Below, piece by piece: positions 49,303-57,084 of a DNA stretch of 63,836 nucleotides. The notes beneath the pieces are model-generated. The model did not search any database, was not told the origin of the DNA, and saw only the letters and a program-made list of their open reading frames with translations. Position numbers and translations under genes: made by a program. Every line of letters begins with the position of its first letter. The stretch's first letter is position 1. The stretch comes from Chloroflexota bacterium (GTDB taxonomy: Bacteria > Chloroflexota > UBA11872), in assembly GCA_028874175.1 (NCBI GenBank), contig JAPPLN010000052.1, forward strand, positions 1 to 63,836. Direction: 5' to 3'.

Positions 49303-51651
49303 GTGATAGACGGCTATTCACAGCATCCCGCGTCTGCACAATCACCAATCTGGCAACTCCGCAGCGTTTGCTGGGTGTTCCGTGCTCGCCAGTTAGTCAT
49401 TGCGGTCACAATGGGTCTTTGCATAGTGGGTTTGCTGCACGCTGGCGCCAGCGCGCAATGGCCGACTACCTGCGTCGCCTTGAACGACATTGTCGAAGCG
49501 CATCTGGGCAACGAACAAAACGTCGGCATCTATCAGCGCGCATTCGGAGATCAAGCCGAGCAGGCCTGCCGTAGCGACCATCGCGACGATGTCCGGCGAA
49601 CCTTTGGCTGGGCTGTCGGCACTGAGCACCAGTCGGAACCGAATCAGCCAGCCGAGCAGGCCTCGAGTCCCTCGACCTCGACGACTAGCGACCGCGACCA
49701 GGGATGGCCGGTCACGTGCGTTGCACTCAACGACATCGTCGAAACGCATCTAGGCAACGAGCACAACGTGGGGATTTATCAGCGCGTGTTCGGAAACCAG
49801 GCCGAGCAACCTTGTCAACGGGACCATCACCACGATGTCCGGCGAACCTTCGCCTGGGCAGTCCGTGATGGTCGCCAGCCACCGGATGCAACGGTCCAAG
49901 CCACGGCTAATGCTCAACAAGCACATTGGATGCCCGATCCGGTGTTGCGACAAGCGGTCCGCAATGCACTCGGACTTCCCACAGCTGTTCCTTTAACGAA
50001 GGAAAGGATCGCACGACTACGGTTCTTAGACGGTAATCACAACGGGATTTCAGATCTAACGGGCTTGGAGTACGCCATCAACCTTAAGGAACTTCATCTC
50101 GGAGGCGCTGAAAACCGCATTGCATCAATACGATCGATCTCCGAGTTGACTCAGCTCACAGAACTTCATATATGGGGTGACGACACACCTCTCGACATCG
50201 GGCCGTTGGGTGAATTGATACACTTGGAGGTCCTGACGTTAGGCGACCGCGGCATTAAGGATATATCCTTTATTGCACGCATGACACAATTGAAGGAGCT
50301 GTGGCTAGGCTACAACCTTATTGAGGATGTATCTCCATTGGCGAACCTGTCAAGCCTCCGGATGTTATATCTGAATGGCAACCCTATACGCAACTTGGCA
50401 CCTATTAGACATCTGAATATCTCCGATCTCAGCTATGACTGGATGTGTGCTATCCCGGCAATTCCATCCGCTCCTCGCATTGACGCGAGAACATTCCCTT
50501 CCGTCGCATTGCCAGGGAGCAGCCTTGTCGATATAGATTCAGAGCCGCTAAGGTGGCTCAGTAACGACGACGAGAATTACCTTGAGGAAGCGACGCAACA
50601 CGATCTGAGCTTCTTCGGAGAGACATCCTTCAATTTAAGGTGGCACTTGACATCGGCCGAGCCAACAAATGGCTTGTCAACGCGTCTCTATGGGGATCAA
50701 GAACAGGCAATATCACTGCATCGAGAACGTACTCAACGTAATCCTAACATGCTCTTCCTGTTTACAATTACAGTGCGCATATACGGGTCACTAGATGAAC
50801 TCCCACCAGGTTCTAGCTTTTGGCTTAGAGATGCGGATGGTCAAATCGTCGCAAATGAGACACCTTGGGGCGAATGGGTGATCGATATTCTAAACCCAAG
50901 AGTCCAGCAGCTCATCATAAATCGCATTGTCGCCGTTGCTGAGTGCGGGCTCTTTGATGGTGTAATGATCGATGGACTTAGGCCGCAATTCTGGAGCTAT
51001 TATGGCTTAGGAACAGATGAGCAATATCTCGAAGCGGTCACGGCCATCTTGAGAGGTGTAAGGGCACGTGTGCGCGACGATTTTCTTATACTCAACAATG
51101 CAAATAGAAGAAAGATGGTGCATTATACTGAGTGGATCAACGGTAGCCTAATGGAAGTAGCGGTTGATTACCGATATGGTTACACACGCGAGGACCTTAT
51201 TGAGATAGAAGAAGCAGTACTGTGGAATGAGACGCATCTACGTGTTCCCACAATCAATGTACTGCAGGGTGAAGGTGTGGAGGAACCCATCAACGGTCCT
51301 GATAACCTGCGCTGGATGCGAGTGTTCACGACCTTGGCTCTCACGCACTCCGATGGCTACGTCATATTCAGAGCCCCTCAGATGATTGAAGGATATACCC
51401 AGGCAACACACATTTGGTATGACTTTTGGGATGCTGACCTTGGCACGCCTGTCGGAGATACGGGAAAGCAGTACGGATTGCGAGACGGCTTGTTCATCCG
51501 TGAATTCACCAAGGGTTGGGTTGTCTACAACCGCAGTGGACAAGCACAAGAGATACGGCTGCCGCAGATTGCAACAGGGGTTGCAAGCGGCCTCACAGAT
51601 CATCGGCATAACGTGCCGGACTTAGACGGCGAAATCTACTTGAAGAAATGA
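49303..51651 (+). CDS. Secreted LRR protein with glycoside-hydrolase-like C-terminal domain
   Basis: A protein of up to 782 residues. A signal segment at about 31-50 ends GASA|QW. Two 53-residue direct repeats follow (residues 53-105 and 135-187), each starting WP.TCVALNDIVE.HLGNE. A leucine-rich-repeat region spans about 215-375: MPDPVLRQAVRNALGLP, then repeats such as NLKELHL, LEVLTL, LKELWL and LRMLYL. Residues about 440-720 look like a TIM-barrel glycosidase-like domain: WVIDILNPRVQQLI, GLFDGVMIDGLRP, FLILNNANR and DGYVIFRAPQMIEG, resembling putative glycoside hydrolases (GHL15-like). The GTG at 49303 is an unsure start; the signal peptide may begin later. From about 49950 on, the gene is visibly richer in A/T than its neighbours, hinting at transfer or recombination. 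Confidence 0.7.
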   Translation: MIDGYSQHPASAQSPIWQLRSVCWVFRARQLVIAVTMGLCIVGLLHAGASAQWPTTCVALNDIVEAHLGNEQNVGIYQRAFGDQAEQACRSDHRDDVRRTFGWAVGTEHQSEPNQPAEQASSPSTSTTSDRDQGWPVTCVALNDIVETHLGNEHNVGIYQRVFGNQAEQPCQRDHHHDVRRTFAWAVRDGRQPPDATVQATANAQQAHWMPDPVLRQAVRNALGLPTAVPLTKERIARLRFLDGNHNGISDLTGLEYAINLKELHLGGAENRIASIRSISELTQLTELHIWGDDTPLDIGPLGELIHLEVLTLGDRGIKDISFIARMTQLKELWLGYNLIEDVSPLANLSSLRMLYLNGNPIRNLAPIRHLNISDLSYDWMCAIPAIPSAPRIDARTFPSVALPGSSLVDIDSEPLRWLSNDDENYLEEATQHDLSFFGETSFNLRWHLTSAEPTNGLSTRLYGDQEQAISLHRERTQRNPNMLFLFTITVRIYGSLDELPPGSSFWLRDADGQIVANETPWGEWVIDILNPRVQQLIINRIVAVAECGLFDGVMIDGLRPQFWSYYGLGTDEQYLEAVTAILRGVRARVRDDFLILNNANRRKMVHYTEWINGSLMEVAVDYRYGYTREDLIEIEEAVLWNETHLRVPTINVLQGEGVEEPINGPDNLRWMRVFTTLALTHSDGYVIFRAPQMIEGYTQATHIWYDFWDADLGTPVGDTGKQYGLRDGLFIREFTKGWVVYNRSGQAQEIRLPQIATGVASGLTDHRHNVPDLDGEIYLKK
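49459..49863 (+). repeat. Two 159-bp intragenic direct repeats encoding a Cys-containing module
   Basis: Unit 1 is 49459-49617 and unit 2 is 49705-49863, both exactly 53 codons, with an 87-bp Ser/Thr-rich linker between. Each encodes a WP-x-TCVALNDIVE start, an NVGIYQR centre, a second Cys, and a DDVRRTF or HDVRRTF-type end before a Trp. The two Cys per unit could form a disulfide. No family was recognised. Confidence 0.75.
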
Positions 51652-51776
51652 GTAGTTCTTGCGGATGGCAATAGCCGGTGCAAAGTCTTCCTAAGCCCAC
51701 CCTGCCGCCGCGCGTGACGCTCAGGCGTTCCGAGCTTCACGCTCCGAGTATAGAAGGCATGGTCTTTCCGTTGCGG

Positions 51777-52283
51777 TCATTGCTCACCGTTGGGTTTGTG
51801 GTCGTCGATCACCTGCCAAAAGTCCGCGGTCACCGGCCAGTCGAGCTGGTGACTGCCGACCCACAGCTTGCGCACCATGCCGGCGGGATCGATAAGAAAC
51901 ACGGATGGCCGCGCGGTGTTCCAGGAGTCGTAGCGGAACCGGACGTACACGCCGTAGTCTCGGGTCATCTGGCGATCGGGATCGGCCAAGATGGGAAACG
52001 GAATCTCCTCACGCGTGGCAAACCCCGAGACGGCGTCATAGCCCTGGGGAAAGACGCCGGCGACGGCGGCACCCCTTCGCGCCCACTCGTCCAGCTCGAC
52101 CTCGAGCCGCGCCAGGTAGCCCTGGCAGCTCAGTCACCAGGTGTGTCGCAGGAAGACGAGGCAGAGCCACCGACCGGCAAAGTCCTGCAGGGTGACGCGC
52201 TCATCGGTACCCGCCACGGGAACATCGAAGTCCGGCGCGCGATCGCCAGTCGCGAATGTAGTTGAGCCTTCGGCGCGGGGCAT
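51777..52283 (-). CDS. Peroxiredoxin-like (AhpC/TSA, thioredoxin-fold) selenoprotein with in-frame TGA at the catalytic position
   Basis: A 168-residue protein if the TGA at 52134-52136 is read as selenocysteine (residue 50). Before it: PDFDVPVAG, VTLQDFAGRWLCLVFLRHTW. After it: LSCQGYLARLEVELDEWARR, VAGVFPQGYDAV, FPILADPDRQMTRDYGVY, SVFLIDPAGMVRKLW. This is an ordinary AhpC/TSA fold on both sides, in one frame, and the TGA stands where the family has the first Cys of W-C-x-x-C, giving U-x-x-C. A hairpin directly downstream resembles a bacterial SECIS. Sec in place of this Cys is known in bacterial peroxiredoxin-like proteins. ATG 52283 is the only start after the upstream stop. A nonsense mutation is the alternative. 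It follows the alcohol dehydrogenase gene by 71 bp on the same strand. Confidence 0.75.
52104..52131 (-). promoter_or_regulatory. Candidate bacterial SECIS hairpin downstream of the TGA
   Basis: In the transcript, bases 3-30 after the UGA fold as GAGC paired with GCUC, a small bulge, then UG with CG, then CCAGG paired with CCUGG around a GCUA loop. The loop starts with G, 14 bases after the UGA. Bacterial SECIS elements have a small loop with G in the first two positions about 16-37 bases from the UGA, so the fit is good but at the short end. Confidence 0.55.
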
Positions 52284-52354
52284 GGTCCAGATTCTGCGTC
52301 ACAGTTCGCCGACGCAGTCACGGTAGTACCGAATCGACGGGGCGAGCAAGGGAG

Positions 52355-53371
52355 CTAGGGGTTAACCATGACCTTGATGTTGGCGTCCTTGCGGGTACGT
52401 GCGTCTTCGAGCGCCTGGCCGGCAGCCTCAAGCGGATAGTGCGCGGTGATCAGGGGTGTGATGTCAACCGCGCCACGAGTCAACAGGTCGACGGCGAGCG
52501 GCCAGGTGTTGGCGTAGCGAAAGACACCGGCTACGTCGAGGGCCTTGTCGACCAGTTCATTGGTGTCGATGGGAGTCAAATCCGCGTCCGTCATGCCCAC
52601 CAGCACGACCCGCCCGCCACGGCGGGCGATTCGGGTGGTCTGGGTGAGGGTGGTGGAATTGCCGGCGGTTTCGAAGACGAGGTCGAACTGCGTGGCGCGG
52701 GTCTGGTCGACGTCTTCGGCACTGGCGTCGATGGCGTCGGCGGCGCCGAGATCGAGAGCTTTCTGGAGGCGGAAGGGTTCAACGTCGACCAGTGTGACGT
52801 CGCGAATGCCCTGACTCTGGAGGGCCAGCAGGGTCATGAGGCCAATCGGGCCGGCGCCCAATATGGCGGCGCGGTCACCCAGGCGGGCCTTTCCGCGACG
52901 GGCGACGAACAGGCCGACCGAGAGCGGCTCGATGAGGGCGGCCTCGTCGTATGAGACATGGTCGGGGATGCGGTAGGCGAAGTCGGCGGGATGGGTGACG
53001 TACTCGACAAAGGCGCCGTGGACGGGCGGGGTAGCCATGAAGACCACGTCGTCGCAAAGGTTGTAGTGGCCGGTTCGGCAGTGCACGCAGGCACGACAGG
53101 GGACGCCTGGCTCGATCGAGACGCGGTCGCCTTCCGCGAGCGTGGTTACGCCCGATCCGAGCGCGACGATTTCGCCCGCGGGCTCGTGGCCGAGGATGAG
53201 CGGCTCACGGACGACGTAGCGGCCGATGCGGCCGTGCTCGTAGTAGTGAACATCCGAGGCGCAGACGCCGACCGAGCGGACGCGGATGAGCACCTCGCCA
53301 GGGCCGGGCTCGGGCAGAGTCACGTCGCGGGTGTGGACCTGGAGGGCTGATTCGAGGTAGGCGGCTTTCAT
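52355..53371 (-). CDS. Zinc-binding alcohol dehydrogenase (sorbitol/polyol dehydrogenase-like)
   Basis: A 338-residue medium-chain dehydrogenase. GVCASDVHYYEHGRIG contains the catalytic zinc Cys, ILGHEPAGEIVALG the His-Glu pair, and CRACVHCRTGHYNLC the four structural-zinc cysteines. AILGAGPIGLMTLLALQSQG is the NAD(P)-binding motif, and VTLVDVEPFR the acidic residue that favours NAD+. The SDVHYYEHGRIG context is typical of sorbitol/xylitol/L-idonate dehydrogenases. It lies between the cyclase and selenoprotein genes on the same strand with short gaps, so a three-gene operon is likely. Confidence 0.9.
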   Translation of the reverse strand: MKAAYLESALQVHTRDVTLPEPGPGEVLIRVRSVGVCASDVHYYEHGRIGRYVVREPLILGHEPAGEIVALGSGVTTLAEGDRVSIEPGVPCRACVHCRTGHYNLCDDVVFMATPPVHGAFVEYVTHPADFAYRIPDHVSYDEAALIEPLSVGLFVARRGKARLGDRAAILGAGPIGLMTLLALQSQGIRDVTLVDVEPFRLQKALDLGAADAIDASAEDVDQTRATQFDLVFETAGNSTTLTQTTRIARRGGRVVLVGMTDADLTPIDTNELVDKALDVAGVFRYANTWPLAVDLLTRGAVDITPLITAHYPLEAAGQALEDARTRKDANIKVMVNP

Positions 53372-53406
53372 CGGCGGCTCCGAGGTTGGTAGGTCTGTTG
53401 CCTGAT

Positions 53407-54204
53407 CTAGGCGATCGCGAAGGGTCGGACCGGCGAGGCAGTAGCACCGACGATCTTGAGCGGGGACATGACAAAGAGGAATTCATGGACGCCGGCGGCG
53501 GCCAGGGATTCGAGATCGGCGTTCTCGAGGATGTGGATGCCGTGGTCAACGAGAAAAATCCCGTGGACCGGAAGGCGGTCGTCGCCGGCAGGGATGAACT
53601 CGAAGGTCATGGTGTCGGCGCCGCCAAGGTAGACGCCTGTCTCGGCGAGCCACTCGGCGCAGTCGGCGGTGATGCCGGGCTGGCCATTTTCGAGGTCGAG
53701 AAAAGCCGGGTCGTTCCAGCGTTGCATGAGACCCGTACGGACGAGAATGGCGTCGTCCTTGCGGACTTCGACGCCGTGCGCGCGGGCGACCGCCTGGGCT
53801 ACGTCGGCGGTGATGGCGAAATCGTTGGGCAGGATGTCGACGCCCTCGGCGCCGGCGACGTCGAGCAAAACGCCGCGGCGCACGATGGGGGGCACGCGCT
53901 CAATGCCATGCTCGATCATTCCGCGGCCACCGCTTTGGACCTCGGCTGCTTCGAGACCGCCGCACATGATTCCGTCGCGCGCGAAGTGGGCAAGCGCGTC
54001 GAGATGCGTGCCGGTGTGGCCGCACATGACGATCAGCTCGTTGGCCGAACCAAGGCCTCCGGGGCGCATGGTGTCGCCGTGGCGCCGCTGCAGGGTAAAC
54101 ACGTAGGGCGGATGCGACGGATGGACCGGCATACCCATGTTGTAGGGCGTGCCGAGGTCAAACACAGGTCGATTCACGACCGACTCGAGCACGCTCGGAT
54201 CCAT
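53407..54204 (-). CDS. Cyclase/kynurenine-formamidase family protein
   Basis: A 265-residue metal-dependent hydrolase. The signature CGHTGTHLDALAHF lies near residue 90, in the form H-x-G-T-H-x-D, whose His and Asp residues bind the metal. The DAILVRTGLMQRW strand and GADTMTFEF are also family-typical. The family includes kynurenine formamidase and polyketide-type cyclases. With the alcohol dehydrogenase 35 bp downstream it probably forms a metabolic operon; the substrate is unknown. Confidence 0.88.
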   Translation of the reverse strand: MDPSVLESVVNRPVFDLGTPYNMGMPVHPSHPPYVFTLQRRHGDTMRPGGLGSANELIVMCGHTGTHLDALAHFARDGIMCGGLEAAEVQSGGRGMIEHGIERVPPIVRRGVLLDVAGAEGVDILPNDFAITADVAQAVARAHGVEVRKDDAILVRTGLMQRWNDPAFLDLENGQPGITADCAEWLAETGVYLGGADTMTFEFIPAGDDRLPVHGIFLVDHGIHILENADLESLAAAGVHEFLFVMSPLKIVGATASPVRPFAIA

Positions 54205-54364
54205 GGTTCAGCCTCGGGCGCATACGGTTTCCGAATCCTGCCGGTCCGTGTCGAGGCAGGCAAACGCGCATAATCGGCACCGCTCGATCAGCTCACCGGA
54301 GTCGATGCTTCGGTGAGCGCCTACCGCGGTTGCGCGACGACTGCGGACAGACGCACAGGTCCGA

Positions 54365-55336
54365 ATGCGAATCGACACCCAAAGCCACATCTGGCCCGCA
54401 CCATTCCTGGACTATCTACTGACCCGCGACGAGGAGCCGCTGGCGTTCCGGGACGGCGGCACGCTCTTCATCGATACCGGGAAGTGGCGGCGGACAGCCA
54501 TGCCGGGGCACTCGGATATGGACGCCAAGGTGCGGACGATGGATGCGGCGGGGATCGACTTGACGGTGCTCTCGCCAAACGATCCGGGACCGGAGCGCTT
54601 TGGCGACGACGGACCGATGGTGGCGCGGCTGTTCAACAACTACATCGCCGAGCAGACGCGCGCATATCCCGGACGCTTTGCCGGGCTGTGCGTACTACCT
54701 CTCTACCACGTGGCCGAGGCTCGCGAGGAGCTAGATCGGGCGGTGCACGACCTGGACATGCGGGGCGTGCTGCTCTACGCCAATTTGGACGGACGACACC
54801 CGGACGAGCCGGAGTTCGAATGGCTGTTCGGTCGGGCCGAGGAACTGGGCATCCCGCTGTACCTGCACCCGGCCTGTCCGGTGACCATCGACCAGGTGGA
54901 AGGCCGGAACCTGACCGGCGCGCTGGGCCTGATGTTCGATACGACGATCGCGCTGGCGCGCCTCATCGTGAGCGGGCTGATGGACCGCTATCCGGATCTG
55001 ACGATCGTGTGCCCGCACGTCGGAGGCGCGCTGCCGTACCTGATCGGTCGGCTGGACCACCAAACAATGGTGCTGAAGCGCGGCGCGGAGAACCTGACGA
55101 AGCCGCCCAGCGAATACCTGCGGCAGATCTGGTTCGACACCGTCTCGCCGTGGCCGGCGGCCGTGCGCTATGGCCTGGAGTTGGTAGGGCCGGACCAACT
55201 GATGTTCGCCAGCGATCACCCGTGGGTGGAGCCGGACGTGATCAGTGCAATCGTGGACGACCTGCCGGTAAGCGACGAGCAGCGGGCGAAGATTTATGCA
55301 GGGAACGCGGCGCGGTTGTTTGGTTTGGACGCGTAA
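54365..55336 (+). CDS. Amidohydrolase family protein (amidohydrolase 2, ACMSD-like)
   Basis: A 323-residue TIM-barrel metalloenzyme. It starts MRIDTQSHIWPAPFLDYLL, where the usual first H-x-H is Gln-Ser-His, leaving one of the two N-terminal ligands altered. LYLHPACPVT and VCPHVGGALPYL supply further His residues, and MFASDHPWVEPD the final Asp. The family contains decarboxylases of the ACMSD type. It is divergent from the cyclase gene. The missing first histidine could mean a changed metal site. Confidence 0.84.
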   Translation: MRIDTQSHIWPAPFLDYLLTRDEEPLAFRDGGTLFIDTGKWRRTAMPGHSDMDAKVRTMDAAGIDLTVLSPNDPGPERFGDDGPMVARLFNNYIAEQTRAYPGRFAGLCVLPLYHVAEAREELDRAVHDLDMRGVLLYANLDGRHPDEPEFEWLFGRAEELGIPLYLHPACPVTIDQVEGRNLTGALGLMFDTTIALARLIVSGLMDRYPDLTIVCPHVGGALPYLIGRLDHQTMVLKRGAENLTKPPSEYLRQIWFDTVSPWPAAVRYGLELVGPDQLMFASDHPWVEPDVISAIVDDLPVSDEQRAKIYAGNAARLFGLDA

Positions 55337-55382
55337 AGCGACGAACGCCGCGCGCTAGTCGACCTTGAATCCGTGCCGCACT

Positions 55383-55400
55383 AATGGCCAGCGGCCTTTT
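55383..55400 (+). terminator. Short hairpin with T-run after the amidohydrolase gene
   Basis: GGCC-AGC-GGCC followed by TTTT at 55386-55400, with two flanking A-T pairs, is a small intrinsic-terminator-like structure about 50 bp after the amidohydrolase stop. The stem is only four GC pairs, so it is weak. Confidence 0.35.
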
Positions 55401-55434
55401 CACCGAGCGTCCGGCACAAGAGCACGTTCGGAGC

Positions 55435-56043
55435 CTAAGAGTTTAGGTAGCCCAACCGAACGGCTTCGTTGATCAGGTTGCGAGCGAAGGCCCAGAGAGT
55501 CGCGGAGCCGTGGGCGATGTGGGCGTTGACGGTTAGGACCTGGTCGCGGGTGACGCCGTGTTGGCGCCAGGCCCGGCCCTGGGTGTGGAAGTTGAGGAGC
55601 AAGGGCTGGAGACGGTCGAGGGCGGCGGCGAAGCGAGCCTCGGGGCTGTGACGGGCTTCGAACTCCTCCCAGAGGCTTCGGAGGTAACGGCCCTGGCTAG
55701 GCGGGAGGATGCCGTATAGGCGGTCCGCGGCGGCGCGTTCGCGTGCGGGTTGCTGGGCCTTGGCTTCCTCGTCGTAGACGAAGGCATCGCCAGCGTCGAT
55801 CTCCACGATGTCATGCACCAGCAGCATGGCGATGACGCGCGCAATGTCGACGTCTGGCGGGGCGTAGTCGGCCAGTACAAGCGCGAACATGGTGACGTGC
55901 CAGCCGTGCTCGGCGTCGTTTTCGCGACGCTCCTCAGCCGTGATGAGGTTGCGCCGGAGGACGCCCTTAGCTTTGTCGAGCTCCAGCAGGAACTCGACCC
56001 GGCGTTGCAGGTCGGCGTCGATGTCCGGCGATTCGGCGCTCAG
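55435..56043 (-). CDS. HD-domain phosphohydrolase (YfbR/HDDC2-like), probable CTG start
   Basis: A 202-residue protein if it starts at CTG 56041-56043. The region upstream of the first ATG (55890) encodes LDKAKGVLRRNLI, ERRENDAEHGWHVTMFA, which is the conserved start of this HD family and holds the first metal-binding His. MLLVHDIVEIDAGD then supplies the HD pair. So an ATG start at 55890 would delete the catalytic N-terminus. The upstream frame has no ATG, GTG or TTG before an in-frame stop at 56071. A CTG overlaps the stop of the quinone reductase gene as CTGA, with AAGGTG upstream, mimicking the usual ATGA coupling. The family hydrolyses nucleotides such as 5'-deoxynucleotides. A sequencing error at the start is an alternative. 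Confidence 0.78.
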   Translation of the reverse strand: MSAESPDIDADLQRRVEFLLELDKAKGVLRRNLITAEERRENDAEHGWHVTMFALVLADYAPPDVDIARVIAMLLVHDIVEIDAGDAFVYDEEAKAQQPARERAAADRLYGILPPSQGRYLRSLWEEFEARHSPEARFAAALDRLQPLLLNFHTQGRAWRQHGVTRDQVLTVNAHIAHGSATLWAFARNLINEAVRLGYLNS

Positions 56044-57008
56044 GGAATCAGGAGCACCTTGCCGCTGGTTTCACGTCCCTGGAGGGCGATGTGCGCGTCG
56101 GCGGCGTCTGCCAGTGAAACTTCGCGGTCGATCATGAGGGTGAGATCGCCCGCAGCGACCCAGGACAACACGTCGCCCGCGCGCCACTCCAGTTCGTCGC
56201 GCGTGAGCGTGTAATGCCCCAGGCTCGGACGGGTAAGGAAGAGCGAACCCTTGGCGTTGAGGATCTGGGGGTTGAGCTCCGGCACCGGGCCGCTGGACGC
56301 GCCGTAGAGAGCGAGCAGGCCGCGCGGCTTCAGGCAGTCGAAGCTGCGTTCGTAGGTGGCCGCGCCGACGCCGTCGTAGACGACTTCGACACCGGCTCCA
56401 TCGGTCAGGCGGCGGACCTCATCGAGGAAGTCAGCTTCCGTGTAGATGATGACGTCGTCGGCACCGGCCGCGGCGGCGATTTCGGCCTTTGCGGCGGTTC
56501 CGGCAGTGGCGATTACGCGGGCCCCGGCGCGCTTGGCCATCTGGCTCAGCAAGCGTCCCACGCCGCCAGCGCCCGCGTGTACGACGGCGGTGTGACCGGC
56601 AGCCAGCGGATAGGTGCTGTGGGCCAGGTAGTGCGCGGTCATGCCCTGCAGCATTGCAGCCGCAGCCTGGCGGGTGTCGATGGCGTCGGGCAGCTTGATG
56701 AGTTGGGCGGCCGGGACGGCCTGTAGCTCGGCGTAGGAGCCGAGATGCATGGCGTGGGCGACGCGGTCGCCAACCGCAAGGCCGCTGACATCGGATCCGA
56801 CGGCCTCGACGACGCCAGCGCCTTCCATTCCGAGCGTGAAGGGCGGATCGAGCGGATACAAACCGCTGCGCTGATAGGTGTCGATGTAGTTGACGCCTAT
56901 GGCCTCAATTCGAATGACCGCCTCGTCGGCGGCTGGACCGGGGTCGGCGATGGACTCATACGAAAGGGCTTCGGGTCCGCCCGGCTGGTTGACGCGAATG
57001 GCCTGCAT
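56040..57008 (-). CDS. NADPH:quinone oxidoreductase (zinc-free MDR family)
   Basis: A 322-residue medium-chain reductase lacking zinc ligands. GVNYIDTYQRSGLYPL near residue 37 and LGMEGAGVVEAVGSDV are the QOR-type N-terminal signatures. VVHAGAGGVGRLLSQMAKRAG is the NADPH-binding motif, followed by VIATAGTAAKAEIA. It transfers electrons from NADPH to quinones. It is the first gene of a two-gene unit with the HD-domain gene, whose proposed start overlaps this stop. Confidence 0.9.
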   Translation of the reverse strand: MQAIRVNQPGGPEALSYESIADPGPAADEAVIRIEAIGVNYIDTYQRSGLYPLDPPFTLGMEGAGVVEAVGSDVSGLAVGDRVAHAMHLGSYAELQAVPAAQLIKLPDAIDTRQAAAAMLQGMTAHYLAHSTYPLAAGHTAVVHAGAGGVGRLLSQMAKRAGARVIATAGTAAKAEIAAAAGADDVIIYTEADFLDEVRRLTDGAGVEVVYDGVGAATYERSFDCLKPRGLLALYGASSGPVPELNPQILNAKGSLFLTRPSLGHYTLTRDELEWRAGDVLSWVAAGDLTLMIDREVSLADAADAHIALQGRETSGKVLLIP

Positions 57009-57084
57009 GGGATTCCCCTAGAGCTCGACTGCTTGCGCCATTGTCCACGTTCGAGCGTGGCGTTGTGTCATACCATGCGCGCCC

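Noticed and set aside
49303..51651. Assigning the genome to Poribacteria because of the LRR and glycosidase-like protein
   Set aside because: Such LRR proteins occur in several symbiont phyla and the high GC of the rest fits poorly, so phylum is left open.
52134..52136. Ordinary nonsense mutation in the peroxiredoxin-like gene
   Set aside because: It is possible, but a random stop falling exactly on the catalytic Cys, with intact sequence on both sides and a hairpin directly downstream, makes selenocysteine more likely. It remains the main alternative.
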